Below, piece by piece: positions 15,770 through 23,306 of a stretch of 40,395 nucleotides of DNA. Source of the DNA: G020348385 sp964580235 (lineage in GTDB: Bacteria; Acidobacteriota; Aminicenantia; Aminicenantales; Aminicenantaceae). Position 1 is the stretch's first letter. Every line of letters starts with the position of its first letter. The notes below the pieces were generated by a model that saw nothing but the letters and a program-made list of their open reading frames with translations, was not told the DNA's origin and ran no database searches. The stretch spans positions 1 through 40,395 of the forward strand of contig CAZOJY010000020.1 of NCBI GenBank assembly GCA_964580235.1, read 5' to 3'. A program made the translations under genes and the position numbers.

Positions 15770-16125
15770 GAAGCGAATGGAGCATTGTCTTCAAGATTTG
15801 TGGCTACTATACAGACGATTATCTCAGAGCCTGAATCACGTGCTGTGCTCATGATGTCAGTAAGATTCCTCTCGAAGTGGGAATATACCTTAAAAGGATT
15901 TCGGGCCATTTGAGGTGAGAAAAAACGCCAGCCAAATCTTTGATTGCTCAAAAAAGTTTTGTTGTTTCTTTTTTTGATGAAATAATTTGAGGGATAACCG
16001 AATCCAGCTAAATGCAGTCCTAATCCCATCCCTAAAAACAGCAGAAAGGGAACAATAGTTATTGAAACGATAGCATACAGCCACCTTCGGCGTTTTCTGA
16101 TGGTTGCCTGGGAGGTTTTGTTCAT
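15770..16125 (-). pseudogene. Remnant of a membrane-anchored SGNH/TPR hydrolase gene, internally deleted
   Basis: A frame from 16125 gives an arginine-rich start, a membrane helix (LYAIVSITIVPFLLFLGMGL), then HLAGFGYPSNYFIKK and NQRFGWRFFSPQMARNPF. These match, from memory of the family, the N-terminus of TPR-containing SGNH/GDSL hydrolases. The next residues, FERNLTDIMSTARDSGSEII and VATNLEDNAPFAS, match a part of that family lying well downstream (NLRDI...VNLxDxxPFAS). The catalytic GDSL block between them, and everything after, is missing. The frame then runs out of register into the 5' end of the DUF885-like gene across an A8 tract. It is best read as a deletion-fusion fossil. The helix could still be expressed. 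Confidence 0.65.
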
Positions 16126-16287
16126 TTACTACCTAATATCATAGAGAAATATTGCCGTCAAACCGGGAAAAATCGAGAAGAAAACATATACAAACAAAGA
16201 ATTGCCACTTTTGATTTTTGTGGAACTATCTGCTTAACAAATATACCATGGTCATTAATGATACTAATACAAAGAAAATAGGCAGAA

Positions 16288-16500
16288 AAGGAGGTGATAA
16301 TCAGTGGTGAAAGCTTAGATTTCTGCGTGCTTGAATTTGGGTGGTCCTATCGTCAAAGATAAACTGTGGTTTTACACTAGCGGAAGATATTCCTGTGATT
16401 GATGTCGCTTTAGGATTTGATTTGAGAGCGGAAAAGTTCTTTATGTTTGTGGACATGAGACTTGGCATACAGTCCGCGAAGTGGAAACTTACTGTGATCG
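16288..16500 (+). pseudogene. Remnant of a TonB-dependent receptor gene
   Basis: A textbook ribosome-binding site (AAGGAGGTGAT at 16288-16298) precedes GTG GTG AAA GCT TAG, a dead start. Next, frame 16319-16402 reads LNLGGPIVKDKLWFYTSGRY, matching SLGGPIVKDSLWFFGNFNIR of the intact receptor at 37550-40279. After a frame change, 16401-16465 reads GFDLRAEKFFMFVDMRLGI, which looks like the final barrel strands of such receptors (compare LNLRAQKTFSLKG in the intact one). About 600 residues between the two are gone. The order is correct for one collapsed gene. Together with the flanking MATE-like fossil it fills the ~640-bp gap before the TRAP operon. Confidence 0.65.
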
Positions 16501-16536
16501 GTGGATTCAAGGCCCAAGAAGTTTCAAGTTCAATCT

Positions 16537-16600
16537 GTGGCCATCATCAGCCATGTGGCTGCTATTTTCATCGTTCGTGGCGCTTAAGTTTAAAGAGTTT
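16537..16600 (-). pseudogene. Remnant of the start of a MATE-like exporter gene
   Basis: Bases 16537-16562 are identical over 26 bp to 3660-3685, inside the first ~30 codons of the MATE-like gene. Bases 16566-16600 match 3733-3767 at 27 of 35 positions, covering the start codon and upstream leader. The 47 bp between these blocks in the gene is reduced to 3 bp here, and the start codon has become ACG. It is a truncated, non-functional paralogue start. No other part of the gene follows. Confidence 0.75.
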
Positions 16601-16675
16601 TTACGGAAGAAGTAATCCATTTATTAACTCAAAACGGGATTTTGATATAATTTTGCTGGATTTAATATGATTTAG

Positions 16676-16704
16676 TTGAAATGTGTCCAATTTTCGAATA
16701 AAAT
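16676..16704 (+). promoter_or_regulatory. Sigma70-like promoter of the TRAP operon
   Basis: TTGAAA at 16676-16681 and TAAAAT at 16699-16704 are separated by exactly 17 bp. They lie ~58 bp before the dctP ATG and downstream of the pseudogene debris. This is the best -35/-10 match I found upstream of this operon. Confidence 0.5.
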
Positions 16705-16761
16705 CATAGGCTTAAAAGACAATTTATTAGAATGTCACATACCCAAGGCCATACTGATAAC

Positions 16762-17775
16762 ATGAAATATCGAACCATAATTGTTTTCCTTTTTGTAACG
16801 TTTTTTCTTCCCGTTTGCTGTAAGGAATCTGCGAAGGCCTCCAAGTTGAACGGCCAGAAAAAGAAAAAGATTGTTCTCAAAGTGGCCCACAACGGGACAG
16901 AAAATCATCCTTTCCAAGCGGGTTTCGAAGAATTCAAACAAGTCCTGGCTGCCGAGACCGACGGGCTTGTTGATGTCCAGATATTTCCAAACGCCCAGCT
17001 TGGCAGTGAGGAAGAAACAAGCCAAATGGTTAAGCTGGGATTAATTGCGGCATCTGCTTCGAGCACGGCCGGGGGATTATCGACATCTGTTCCCGAAGCT
17101 GAGCTTTTCAACCTGCCTTTCATTTTCCGCGATCTTGACCATTGTTATAAGGTTCTTGATGGCCCCACTGGACAGTGGTTGGCAAAGCTTGTCGAGGATA
17201 AACTCAATTGTATTGTGCTCGGCTACTGGTTTTCCGGAATCCGGAATGTCTGGAATTCAAAAAAGCCTATTCTCAAGCCAGATGATTTAAAAGGGATTAA
17301 AATCAGGGTGATGTCCAGCCCTATTCTCATTGAAACTTTTAATACGTTGGGAGCGCAGGCAACTCCCATGGCCTTCGGTGAGCTTTATTCAGCTCTTCAG
17401 ATGGGAGTGGTTGATGGGGCGGAAACAGATCATTTAGACCTTTTGTATGAAAAATTCTACGAAGTAACAAAATATGTGTCTTACACAAATCACATGTTTT
17501 TGGTCATTGCCCTGATCTTCAGCAAAAAAATGTACAATAAGCTTCCGCCAGATATTCAAGCTGCTGTTTTGAAAGCAGGGCAGGCTTCTGTTGCGGCAGA
17601 ACGGGAGGCGATGGATGTTTTGACGACTTCTGCTCTTGCAGAATTGAAGAACTTAGGACTGGAGTTTTACGAAGTGGACAAAAACCTTTTCAAAGAAAAA
17701 GTGGAGCAGGTGTACAGAAAGAATGCAGATAGAGTGGGAGGAATGGCGAAAATCGAAGAAGTTATAAAACAATAG
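16762..17775 (+). CDS. dctP: TRAP transporter substrate-binding protein (DctP family)
   Basis: 337 residues from the ATG at 16762, chosen because it opens the signal sequence MKYRTIIVFLFVTFFLPVCC; a start ten codons earlier would add hydrophilic residues before it. The VCC-K junction may be a lipobox. The mature domain begins KIVLKVAHNGTENHPFQAGF and has the DctP pattern: FPNAQLGSEEETSQMVKLG, PDDLKGIKIRVMSSPI with the conserved substrate-carboxylate-binding Arg, and QMGVVDGAETDHLDL. It binds an organic acid or amino-acid-like solute in the periplasm for the DctQM carrier. The ligand is not evident from sequence. It is followed after 9 bp by dctQ. Confidence 0.9.
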   Translation: MKYRTIIVFLFVTFFLPVCCKESAKASKLNGQKKKKIVLKVAHNGTENHPFQAGFEEFKQVLAAETDGLVDVQIFPNAQLGSEEETSQMVKLGLIAASASSTAGGLSTSVPEAELFNLPFIFRDLDHCYKVLDGPTGQWLAKLVEDKLNCIVLGYWFSGIRNVWNSKKPILKPDDLKGIKIRVMSSPILIETFNTLGAQATPMAFGELYSALQMGVVDGAETDHLDLLYEKFYEVTKYVSYTNHMFLVIALIFSKKMYNKLPPDIQAAVLKAGQASVAAEREAMDVLTTSALAELKNLGLEFYEVDKNLFKEKVEQVYRKNADRVGGMAKIEEVIKQ

Positions 17776-17784
17776 CGGAATATC

Positions 17785-18297
17785 ATGGAAGATTTAAAAA
17801 AAGAAAACAAAAAAAAATTCACACAAATCCTAAAACAGCCTCTTGAGCTATCTCTGTGTGTGATTCTTGTGGCGATCGTATTGGTGACGTTCACTCAAGT
17901 TCTTTTCCGGTATATTTTCCACCTATCTCTGGCGTGGTCCGAAGAACTGGCAAGGTATTTATTCTTGTGGCTTGCAGCACTTTCCGCGGCTTATGCGTTT
18001 AAAACAAAATCTCATTTTGCTTTGACATTTTTGGTAGACCGATTAGAAAAAAAACTCCAGAACATGATCGGGACTTTGGTTGTTTTTGCAGTCTCGCTGT
18101 TTCTTGCTATTTTCATCTGGAAGTCTGTGGAGTACACAATTGGCATGTCAAAGCAGGTATCGCCAAGTATACAAATGTCCATGGCCGTGCCCTATTCTTC
18201 TGTTGTCGTTGGCGGCATCCTCATGCTTTATTATGTCCTTCGTAACTGGTGGTTCGATATTCACAGCAAAAAAAAGGAGACAATCGCCTCTAACTAG
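17785..18297 (+). CDS. dctQ: TRAP transporter small permease (DctQ family)
   Basis: 170 residues with four membrane helices (~26-46, 58-75, 95-118, 135-155). Signatures are TFTQVLFRYIFHLSLAWSEELARYLFLWLAALSAA after helix 1 and a Gly/Met-rich helix 4. This is the usual DctQ length and layout. It forms the membrane complex with DctM that drives Na+-dependent import of the DctP ligand. The ATG has only a weak GCGGAA upstream and lies 9 bp after dctP, so translation may depend on coupling. Confidence 0.9.
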   Translation: MEDLKKENKKKFTQILKQPLELSLCVILVAIVLVTFTQVLFRYIFHLSLAWSEELARYLFLWLAALSAAYAFKTKSHFALTFLVDRLEKKLQNMIGTLVVFAVSLFLAIFIWKSVEYTIGMSKQVSPSIQMSMAVPYSSVVVGGILMLYYVLRNWWFDIHSKKKETIASN

Positions 18298-18305
18298 GAT
18301 AATAA

Positions 18306-19595
18306 ATGGGTTTGGTTATCATTATCGTCTTTTTTTCATCGTTGCTTCTTGCTGTACCCATTGGAATTTCCTTGGGCATCACAGCCCTCGCCGGCCTGAT
18401 AGCCATATCTTTTGACCCCAATTTTTTTATCTTTCTTCCCCAAAAATTTATCGCGGGGCTTGATTCTTTTCCTCTATTGGCCATTCCCTTTTTCATTTTG
18501 GCAGGCTCGATCATGTCCCACGGGGGAATTGCGCGTCGAATTGTTGACCTGACACTTGTTTTTTTCGGGCGTGTTCGGGGAGGGCTCGGGATTGTTGTTA
18601 CCATGTCCACCTTCTTTTTTGGGGCGATTTGCGGTTCTGGAAGTGCAAAAACAGCTGCTGTTGGTTCTGTGATGTTCCCTGAAATGAAGAGGAACAAATA
18701 TCCTTCCGATTTTGCAACCGCTCTTTTTGCCTCTGCCGGTGGAGCCTCTTCGCTTGTGCCGCCATCGATCGATCTTATCATAATTGGAGTTGTGGCAAAT
18801 ATCTCTGTTGGCGGGATGTTTGCAGCCGGAATTCTTCCTTCGGTTGTCAATGCCTTTGCCCTAGTCATGCTGGCTTATTTCATGGCCAGAAAGCTCAAAC
18901 TTCCCCTCGCGCCACAGATTGCCTGGAAACAAAAACTCAAGATCATTCGCGACGGCATTCTTCCGATGCTGATGATCGTGATTGTCCTTGGGGGAATTTA
19001 TGGAGGAATCTTCACTCCCACCGAAGCAGCTGCTGTGGCTGTGATCTATGGATTCTGTCTGTCCTTCTTTATTTATAAAGAACTCAAGCTGTCCGACCTT
19101 AAAAAAGCGCTTTTGCAAACCGCTTCCTTGTCAGGAGTCGTGTTGATTGTGCTGGGGACGGCTTCCATGCTCTCCTTTGTGATGACATTTGATCGAATTC
19201 CTCATCAAATCGCTGAAGTCATCACGCAGTATGCTTCCAACTGGATCGTGTTTGTCTTATTTGTCAATATTGTGTTCCTGATCCTCGGGATGGTGATGGA
19301 TGCGTTGCCCGCGATTATCGTATTGCTTCCCATCATAGTCCCTGTTGCTGTTTCTTTTGGAATGGAGCCCGTCCATCTTGGCATCCTTGTCGAGGCCAAT
19401 GTTGGGTTAGGCATGATCACTCCGCCTGTTGGTATCTGTTTGTATGTGGCCTGCGGGATCAGTAAAATTCCGTTAGAAAAGAGCATTAAGATGTTACTTC
19501 CTTTTTTATTGGTGCTTGCTTTGACAACCCTAATTATCAGTTATGTCCCTGATATCACGTTGTTTTTACCCCGATTACTCGGATTTGTTTCCTAA
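18306..19595 (+). CDS. dctM: TRAP transporter large permease (DctM family)
   Basis: 429 residues, about 12 helices, standard DctM length. Conserved blocks include PLLAIPFFILAGSIMSHGGIARRIVDL, GAICGSGSAKTAAVG, a PPSIDLIIIG hairpin, GGIYGGIFTPTEAAAVAVIYG, and GMITPPVGICLYVACGIS near the end. It is the ion-coupled transport subunit. It begins 8 bp after dctQ with AGGA upstream, completing a dctPQM operon. The amidinotransferase-like gene follows after 79 bp on the same strand, suggesting the transported compound may feed that enzyme (inference). Confidence 0.92.
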   Translation: MGLVIIIVFFSSLLLAVPIGISLGITALAGLIAISFDPNFFIFLPQKFIAGLDSFPLLAIPFFILAGSIMSHGGIARRIVDLTLVFFGRVRGGLGIVVTMSTFFFGAICGSGSAKTAAVGSVMFPEMKRNKYPSDFATALFASAGGASSLVPPSIDLIIIGVVANISVGGMFAAGILPSVVNAFALVMLAYFMARKLKLPLAPQIAWKQKLKIIRDGILPMLMIVIVLGGIYGGIFTPTEAAAVAVIYGFCLSFFIYKELKLSDLKKALLQTASLSGVVLIVLGTASMLSFVMTFDRIPHQIAEVITQYASNWIVFVLFVNIVFLILGMVMDALPAIIVLLPIIVPVAVSFGMEPVHLGILVEANVGLGMITPPVGICLYVACGISKIPLEKSIKMLLPFLLVLALTTLIISYVPDITLFLPRLLGFVS

Positions 19596-19674
19596 GTTAG
19601 ATAGATTTGTAAATGGATTTACGATGTTTTATAAAAGATCTAAAAATTTCATTTCATAAAAGGAGAACATTGAA

Positions 19675-20835
19675 ATGGCAAAAATTGTGAATTCCTGGAA
19701 CGAGTGGGATCCATTGAAACGTGTGATTGTGGGAAAACCAGAGGGCACCAATATTCCTGCGCCTGAACCAGCTTGGTGGTATGACCGCCCGGAAGGAGGG
19801 TATCCCTTGGGATCGTTTGGCCCATTCCCTCAGGAGATGTATGAAAAGGCCAATGAACAGATGGATTATTTCGTAAAGCTGATGGAAAAACGCGGCATTA
19901 TTGTTGACCGAGTGGAGCTTCATCCTTCCATGCTTGACCGGCGGCCTGTCTCCACGCCGGATTGGACACAGCTCAACCAACACGGTGTTAACAATGTCCG
20001 GGATGTCTTCCTGCCTATCGGGAATGAGATTATGGAAGCGACAACGTGCCGCCGGTCCCGTTGGTATGAATATCTGAATTTGCGGCCGATTTTTGAGCGA
20101 TATTTCGAGGAGGATCCCGAATTTTTGCACACGGCAGCACCAAAGCCCAGGCTCACAGATGAATCTTACGAAAAGAATTTCTTCCACAATTTATTCCATG
20201 TCTGGACCGATGAAGAAAAACTGAAGCGCGTACATGAGTGGAAGTACCAACTAACGGAAAAGGAACCTCTTTGGGATGCTGCGGATGCCGCGCGCTGCGG
20301 AAAGGACATCTTCTGGCAGTGCTCCTGTGTAACGAACCGCAAAGGGATGAATTGGCTGAGGCGCTACTTCGGGGCAAAAGGGATTCGAGTTCACCCTGTT
20401 TTGTTCGACAACAACTTTCACCCGTGGCACATCGATGTAAATTGGCTGCCGCTGCGGCCGGGATTGGGAGTCTATAATCCAGAGTGGTATCCGATGACGG
20501 AAGAATTTAAAAAATTGATGAAAATGAATGACTGGGAATTGATTCCTGCGGCAAAGCCTGTCTATGTTCATAAAAATCTGTGTTATCTCACGGGATTGTA
20601 TGAAAGCCGATCCTGGATTTCGATGAACACTTTCTCACTTGGGCCCAACACAGTCTGCGTGGAATCCCACGAGACCGCGTATATGGAACAATTGGATAAG
20701 CTAGGATTTGAAGTGGTTCCGATTCCGTACGAAGCTGTAATCCCGTTTGGTGGTGCTCTTCACTGTACAACGTTGGATGTATCACGAGAGGGAACCTTTG
20801 AGGACTATTTCCCGAAACAGATCCCGGGTTATTAA
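19675..20835 (+). CDS. AGAT-like amidinotransferase with substituted arginine-binding residue (copy 1)
   Basis: 386 residues, close to the mature length of glycine amidinotransferase. It opens VNSWNEWDPLKRVIVGKPEG like human AGAT (VNSYNEWDPLEEVIVGRAEN). The Cys-His-Asp catalytic triad is visible: Asp201 in WDAADAARCGKDIF, His252 in WHID, Cys364 in GGALHCTTLDV, plus Asp110 and Ser316. AGAT enzymes move the amidino group of arginine to an amine. The residue matching human Arg322 (NPDR), which holds the arginine carboxylate, is Trp271 here (NPEW), so donor choice may differ. AAGGAG precedes the ATG. It is downstream of the TRAP operon, which may import its substrate (inference). A second copy, with Arg retained, is at 34942-36084. 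Confidence 0.85.
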   Translation: MAKIVNSWNEWDPLKRVIVGKPEGTNIPAPEPAWWYDRPEGGYPLGSFGPFPQEMYEKANEQMDYFVKLMEKRGIIVDRVELHPSMLDRRPVSTPDWTQLNQHGVNNVRDVFLPIGNEIMEATTCRRSRWYEYLNLRPIFERYFEEDPEFLHTAAPKPRLTDESYEKNFFHNLFHVWTDEEKLKRVHEWKYQLTEKEPLWDAADAARCGKDIFWQCSCVTNRKGMNWLRRYFGAKGIRVHPVLFDNNFHPWHIDVNWLPLRPGLGVYNPEWYPMTEEFKKLMKMNDWELIPAAKPVYVHKNLCYLTGLYESRSWISMNTFSLGPNTVCVESHETAYMEQLDKLGFEVVPIPYEAVIPFGGALHCTTLDVSREGTFEDYFPKQIPGY

Positions 20836-20896
20836 CCTGAATTGTTCATGAACATGGCAAATTTCCGGTAACGTGCTCCTTGATTCTAAGCTCTGG
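20833..20896 (+). repeat. Internally deleted copy of a palindromic repeat element
   Basis: It starts at the stop codon of the amidinotransferase-like gene with TAACCTGAATTGTTCATG. It continues, after a gap, with CGGTAACGTG (20866-20875) and ends GCTCTGG. The same order occurs in reverse complement at 30052-30140, where a long hairpin separates the two parts. Here the ~38-base hairpin half is lost. The rest of the 235-bp gap up to pyrB shows nothing further that I can identify. Confidence 0.55.
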
Positions 20897-21070
20897 ATTG
20901 ATCGAGCGCGCCGAAAAAAAACTGATTTATAGGGGAGTATAGGGCCTAATATCGAAGAAGGAATGAGATTTTTCAAAAACCGCATCACTCTTTAGTTGCC
21001 TAATGCTCTTCGCAATGGTATATAGCAATTTGAGAAAGTACTATTTGCTCATTCTTGAAAGAGGATCAAT

Positions 21071-21985
21071 ATGAATTTCAAAGGGCGAGATATTGTTTCC
21101 ATTCGAGATTTTACAAAAAAGGATTTGATCCATGTCCTGAATGTTGCCAGAGAAATGGAGAAGGACATGCCTCAGCTTCTTGCAGGCAAAATATTGGCGA
21201 CTTTGTTTTTTGAACCTTCCACACGAACTCGTTTGAGCTTTGAGAGCGCGATGTGTCGATTGGGTGGCAAAACAATAGGATTTTCAGATGAAAAGGTTTC
21301 TTCGGTTAAAAAAGGAGAAACGATTTGGGATACAGCAAAAATGGCTGAGCGGTATAGTGATGTTATTGTCATTAGAAGTCCGATAGAGGGGTCGGCAAGG
21401 TTGGCTGCAGAGGCGACATCTGTTCCGGTCATCAATGGCGGTGATGGTGCAAACCAGCATCCCACTCAGACGCTTCTTGATTTGTATACGATTCAGAAAG
21501 CGAAAAAAAATATAAATAGTTTAAAAATCGGATTCTTGGGGGACCTAAAATACGGGAGAACAGTCCACAGTTTGGCCATAGCTTTGAGTCACTGGAAAGT
21601 GGATCTGTATTTCATTGCCCCGGATGCGCTGCAAATGCCAGATCAGTATCTGAAAGATCTCCAGGAGATAGAGATCAAGTGTTCCCAGACAGACGATGTG
21701 TTTGCGGTAAGTAAAAACTTGGATATCCTTTATGTTACCAGGATCCAACGAGAGAGATTTCCCGATCCAATGGAATATGAAAAATACAAAAATGCCTATC
21801 GTCTGGATCAGTCATTGTTGAGCCATATAAAAGATGATTTGAAAATCATGCATCCCCTGCCTAGAGTGGGTGAGATAAGTCCTGAATTGGATGAAACAAA
21901 ACATGCGATTTATTTCGAACAAGCTGGCAACGGCGTAACAGTGAGGAAGGCTCTGTTGGCGCTTGTTTTGGGAAAGGTGGACTGA
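21071..21985 (+). CDS. pyrB: Aspartate carbamoyltransferase catalytic subunit
   Basis: 304 residues, standard length. Motifs: carbamoyl-phosphate loop FEPSTRTRLSFESA, the 80s loop SSVKKGETIWDTAKM, HPTQTLLDLYTI, the 240s region and HPLPRVGEISPELD. HPLPR rather than HCLP marks it as an aspartate, not ornithine, transcarbamylase. It makes carbamoyl-aspartate, the committed step of pyrimidine synthesis. AGAGGATC lies just before the ATG. The regulatory chain pyrI is 1.3 kb downstream, separated by an aldo/keto reductase, whereas pyrB and pyrI are usually adjacent. Other pyr genes are not in the window. Confidence 0.95.
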   Translation: MNFKGRDIVSIRDFTKKDLIHVLNVAREMEKDMPQLLAGKILATLFFEPSTRTRLSFESAMCRLGGKTIGFSDEKVSSVKKGETIWDTAKMAERYSDVIVIRSPIEGSARLAAEATSVPVINGGDGANQHPTQTLLDLYTIQKAKKNINSLKIGFLGDLKYGRTVHSLAIALSHWKVDLYFIAPDALQMPDQYLKDLQEIEIKCSQTDDVFAVSKNLDILYVTRIQRERFPDPMEYEKYKNAYRLDQSLLSHIKDDLKIMHPLPRVGEISPELDETKHAIYFEQAGNGVTVRKALLALVLGKVD

Positions 21986-22077
21986 ATGGCAGGGTTATGG
22001 AAACGGGAGCTGAAGCATGCCAGAGGCCATCAGGGATTTACTATCAAAAAAAGAAACAACTGTGTCGGAGGTCAATT

Positions 22078-23115
22078 ATGGAATATCGAAATTTAGGGCG
22101 AACGGGAGTGAAGGTCTCTCCCCTTTGTTTTGGAACAGACTGTTTTGCAGATCCGGTGCCGGAAAAGGAATGTGCGGCCATGATGAATCGTGCGATTGAG
22201 GCGGGGATCAACCTTTTCGACACAGGAGATTCTTACGCAGAGGGAGAAGGCGAACGCATAATCGGCCGGACACTGAAAGACAACGGAATGCGGCATTCTG
22301 TATTGCTGGCCACTAAATGTGATCATGGACAGCGTAAACCTGGGTTGACACTTGACGAATATGTCCCTGAGTTGGGCCCCAACCAGAGCGGCCCCACGCG
22401 TTTAAACATAATGCGGGCGATTGAAGGATCTTTGAAACGTTTTCAGACGAACTATATCGATCTCTACCAGATCCATCGTCAGGATTTGGATGTGCACATT
22501 GAAGAGACCTTGAGCGCAGTGACGGATTTAGTGCGTCAGGGTAAAATCCGCTACGTGGGTCTCTCGACATTTCCCGCATGGGCCGTGATGGAAGCGATCC
22601 TTCTCGCTGAATTTAAGGGATATGTGCGCATCTCGGCAGAACAGCCGCCGTATAACCTTCTAGACCGTCGAATTGAGAATGAATTGCTGCCGATGGCTCA
22701 GAAGTACGGCCTGGGAATCATCACATGGTCGCCCCTTGCTATGGGCATTTTGGCAGGTGTGTATGATAAGGAAGACGAATACCCTCCTGGTTCACGAGCC
22801 GCACTGCGGGGAGGATTTTATGCGGATCGTGTGACAGCAAAAGGCATCGATGTGGGGAAAAAGTTATCAGCATTGGCGAAAGAGGCAGGCATAAAATCGG
22901 CTCAGTTAGCTGTCCTGTGGTGCAAGGATCAGCCGGATATTACAGCCCCGCTGATTGGCCCCAGGAGGATGGAACATCTCGAAGAGTTAATCCCCGTCTT
23001 GGATATGACCCTATCTGATGATTTAAGAGAGGCCTGTGACAATCTGGTTCCTCCCGGCAGCAATGTGGCGAATTTCCACAATACAGCCGGTTGGATGAAA
23101 GCTCGGGTTATCTAA
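22078..23115 (+). CDS. Aldo/keto reductase
   Basis: 345 residues from the ATG at 22078, which has GGAGG at 22067-22071; a start 81 bases earlier lacks this and adds an unlikely extension. Typical AKR layout: MEYRNLGRTGVKVSPLCFGT, the catalytic Asp and Tyr in NLFDTGDSYAEGEGE, Lys in LLATKCDHG, His in DLYQIHRQD, and a C-terminal NADPH-binding stretch with GPRRMEHLEE. It reduces or oxidises a carbonyl or sugar-like substrate with NADP(H); the substrate is unknown. It sits between pyrB and pyrI on the same strand. No link to pyrimidine synthesis is known to me. Confidence 0.88.
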   Translation: MEYRNLGRTGVKVSPLCFGTDCFADPVPEKECAAMMNRAIEAGINLFDTGDSYAEGEGERIIGRTLKDNGMRHSVLLATKCDHGQRKPGLTLDEYVPELGPNQSGPTRLNIMRAIEGSLKRFQTNYIDLYQIHRQDLDVHIEETLSAVTDLVRQGKIRYVGLSTFPAWAVMEAILLAEFKGYVRISAEQPPYNLLDRRIENELLPMAQKYGLGIITWSPLAMGILAGVYDKEDEYPPGSRAALRGGFYADRVTAKGIDVGKKLSALAKEAGIKSAQLAVLWCKDQPDITAPLIGPRRMEHLEELIPVLDMTLSDDLREACDNLVPPGSNVANFHNTAGWMKARVI

Positions 23116-23204
23116 CAGGAATCCTTGCCTCCCGACTTTATCGGGTTTCCTCGAAGAACGATTCGGGAAGGCTGGGTTGAATTTAGAGCTTACCTGTACA
23201 AAAT

Positions 23205-23235
23205 GAAGAAGAATCGACTTCTTTTCTTTGTTTTT
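23205..23235 (+). terminator. Weak terminator-like hairpin after the aldo/keto reductase
   Basis: GAAGAAG at 23205-23211 can pair with CTTCTTT at 23218-23224 around a 6-base loop. The segment from 23219 to 23235 is T-rich, ending in T5. The stem is short and has few G/C pairs, so termination is uncertain. It would separate pyrB and the reductase from pyrI. Confidence 0.3.
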
Positions 23236-23275
23236 CAATGTTACATTGAAGAAATTTCAGTTTTATATATATTAT
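23234..23275 (+). promoter_or_regulatory. Operator-like inverted repeat overlapping a possible pyrI promoter
   Basis: TTCAATG TTA CATTGAA (23234-23250) is a perfect 7-bp inverted repeat. It overlaps a candidate -35 (TTGAAG, 23246-23251). A/T-rich -10 candidates follow: TATATT at 23268-23273 (16-bp spacer) or TATTAT at 23270-23275 (18-bp spacer). Nothing else with operator character is seen in the pyrI leader. Which regulator binds, if any, is unknown. Confidence 0.4.
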
Positions 23276-23306
23276 GGTTTCAATGAAAACCAGAGGGTGA
23301 ATTGAT

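Noticed and set aside
15556..15770. 3' half of the 189-codon frame starting at 16125
   Set aside because: It is the out-of-frame reading of the DUF885 copy 2 N-terminus, not a genuine C-terminal domain.
21071..21985. Ornithine carbamoyltransferase feeding on ornithine from the amidinotransferase
   Set aside because: The HPLPR motif, the 80s loop and the nearby pyrI identify aspartate carbamoyltransferase.
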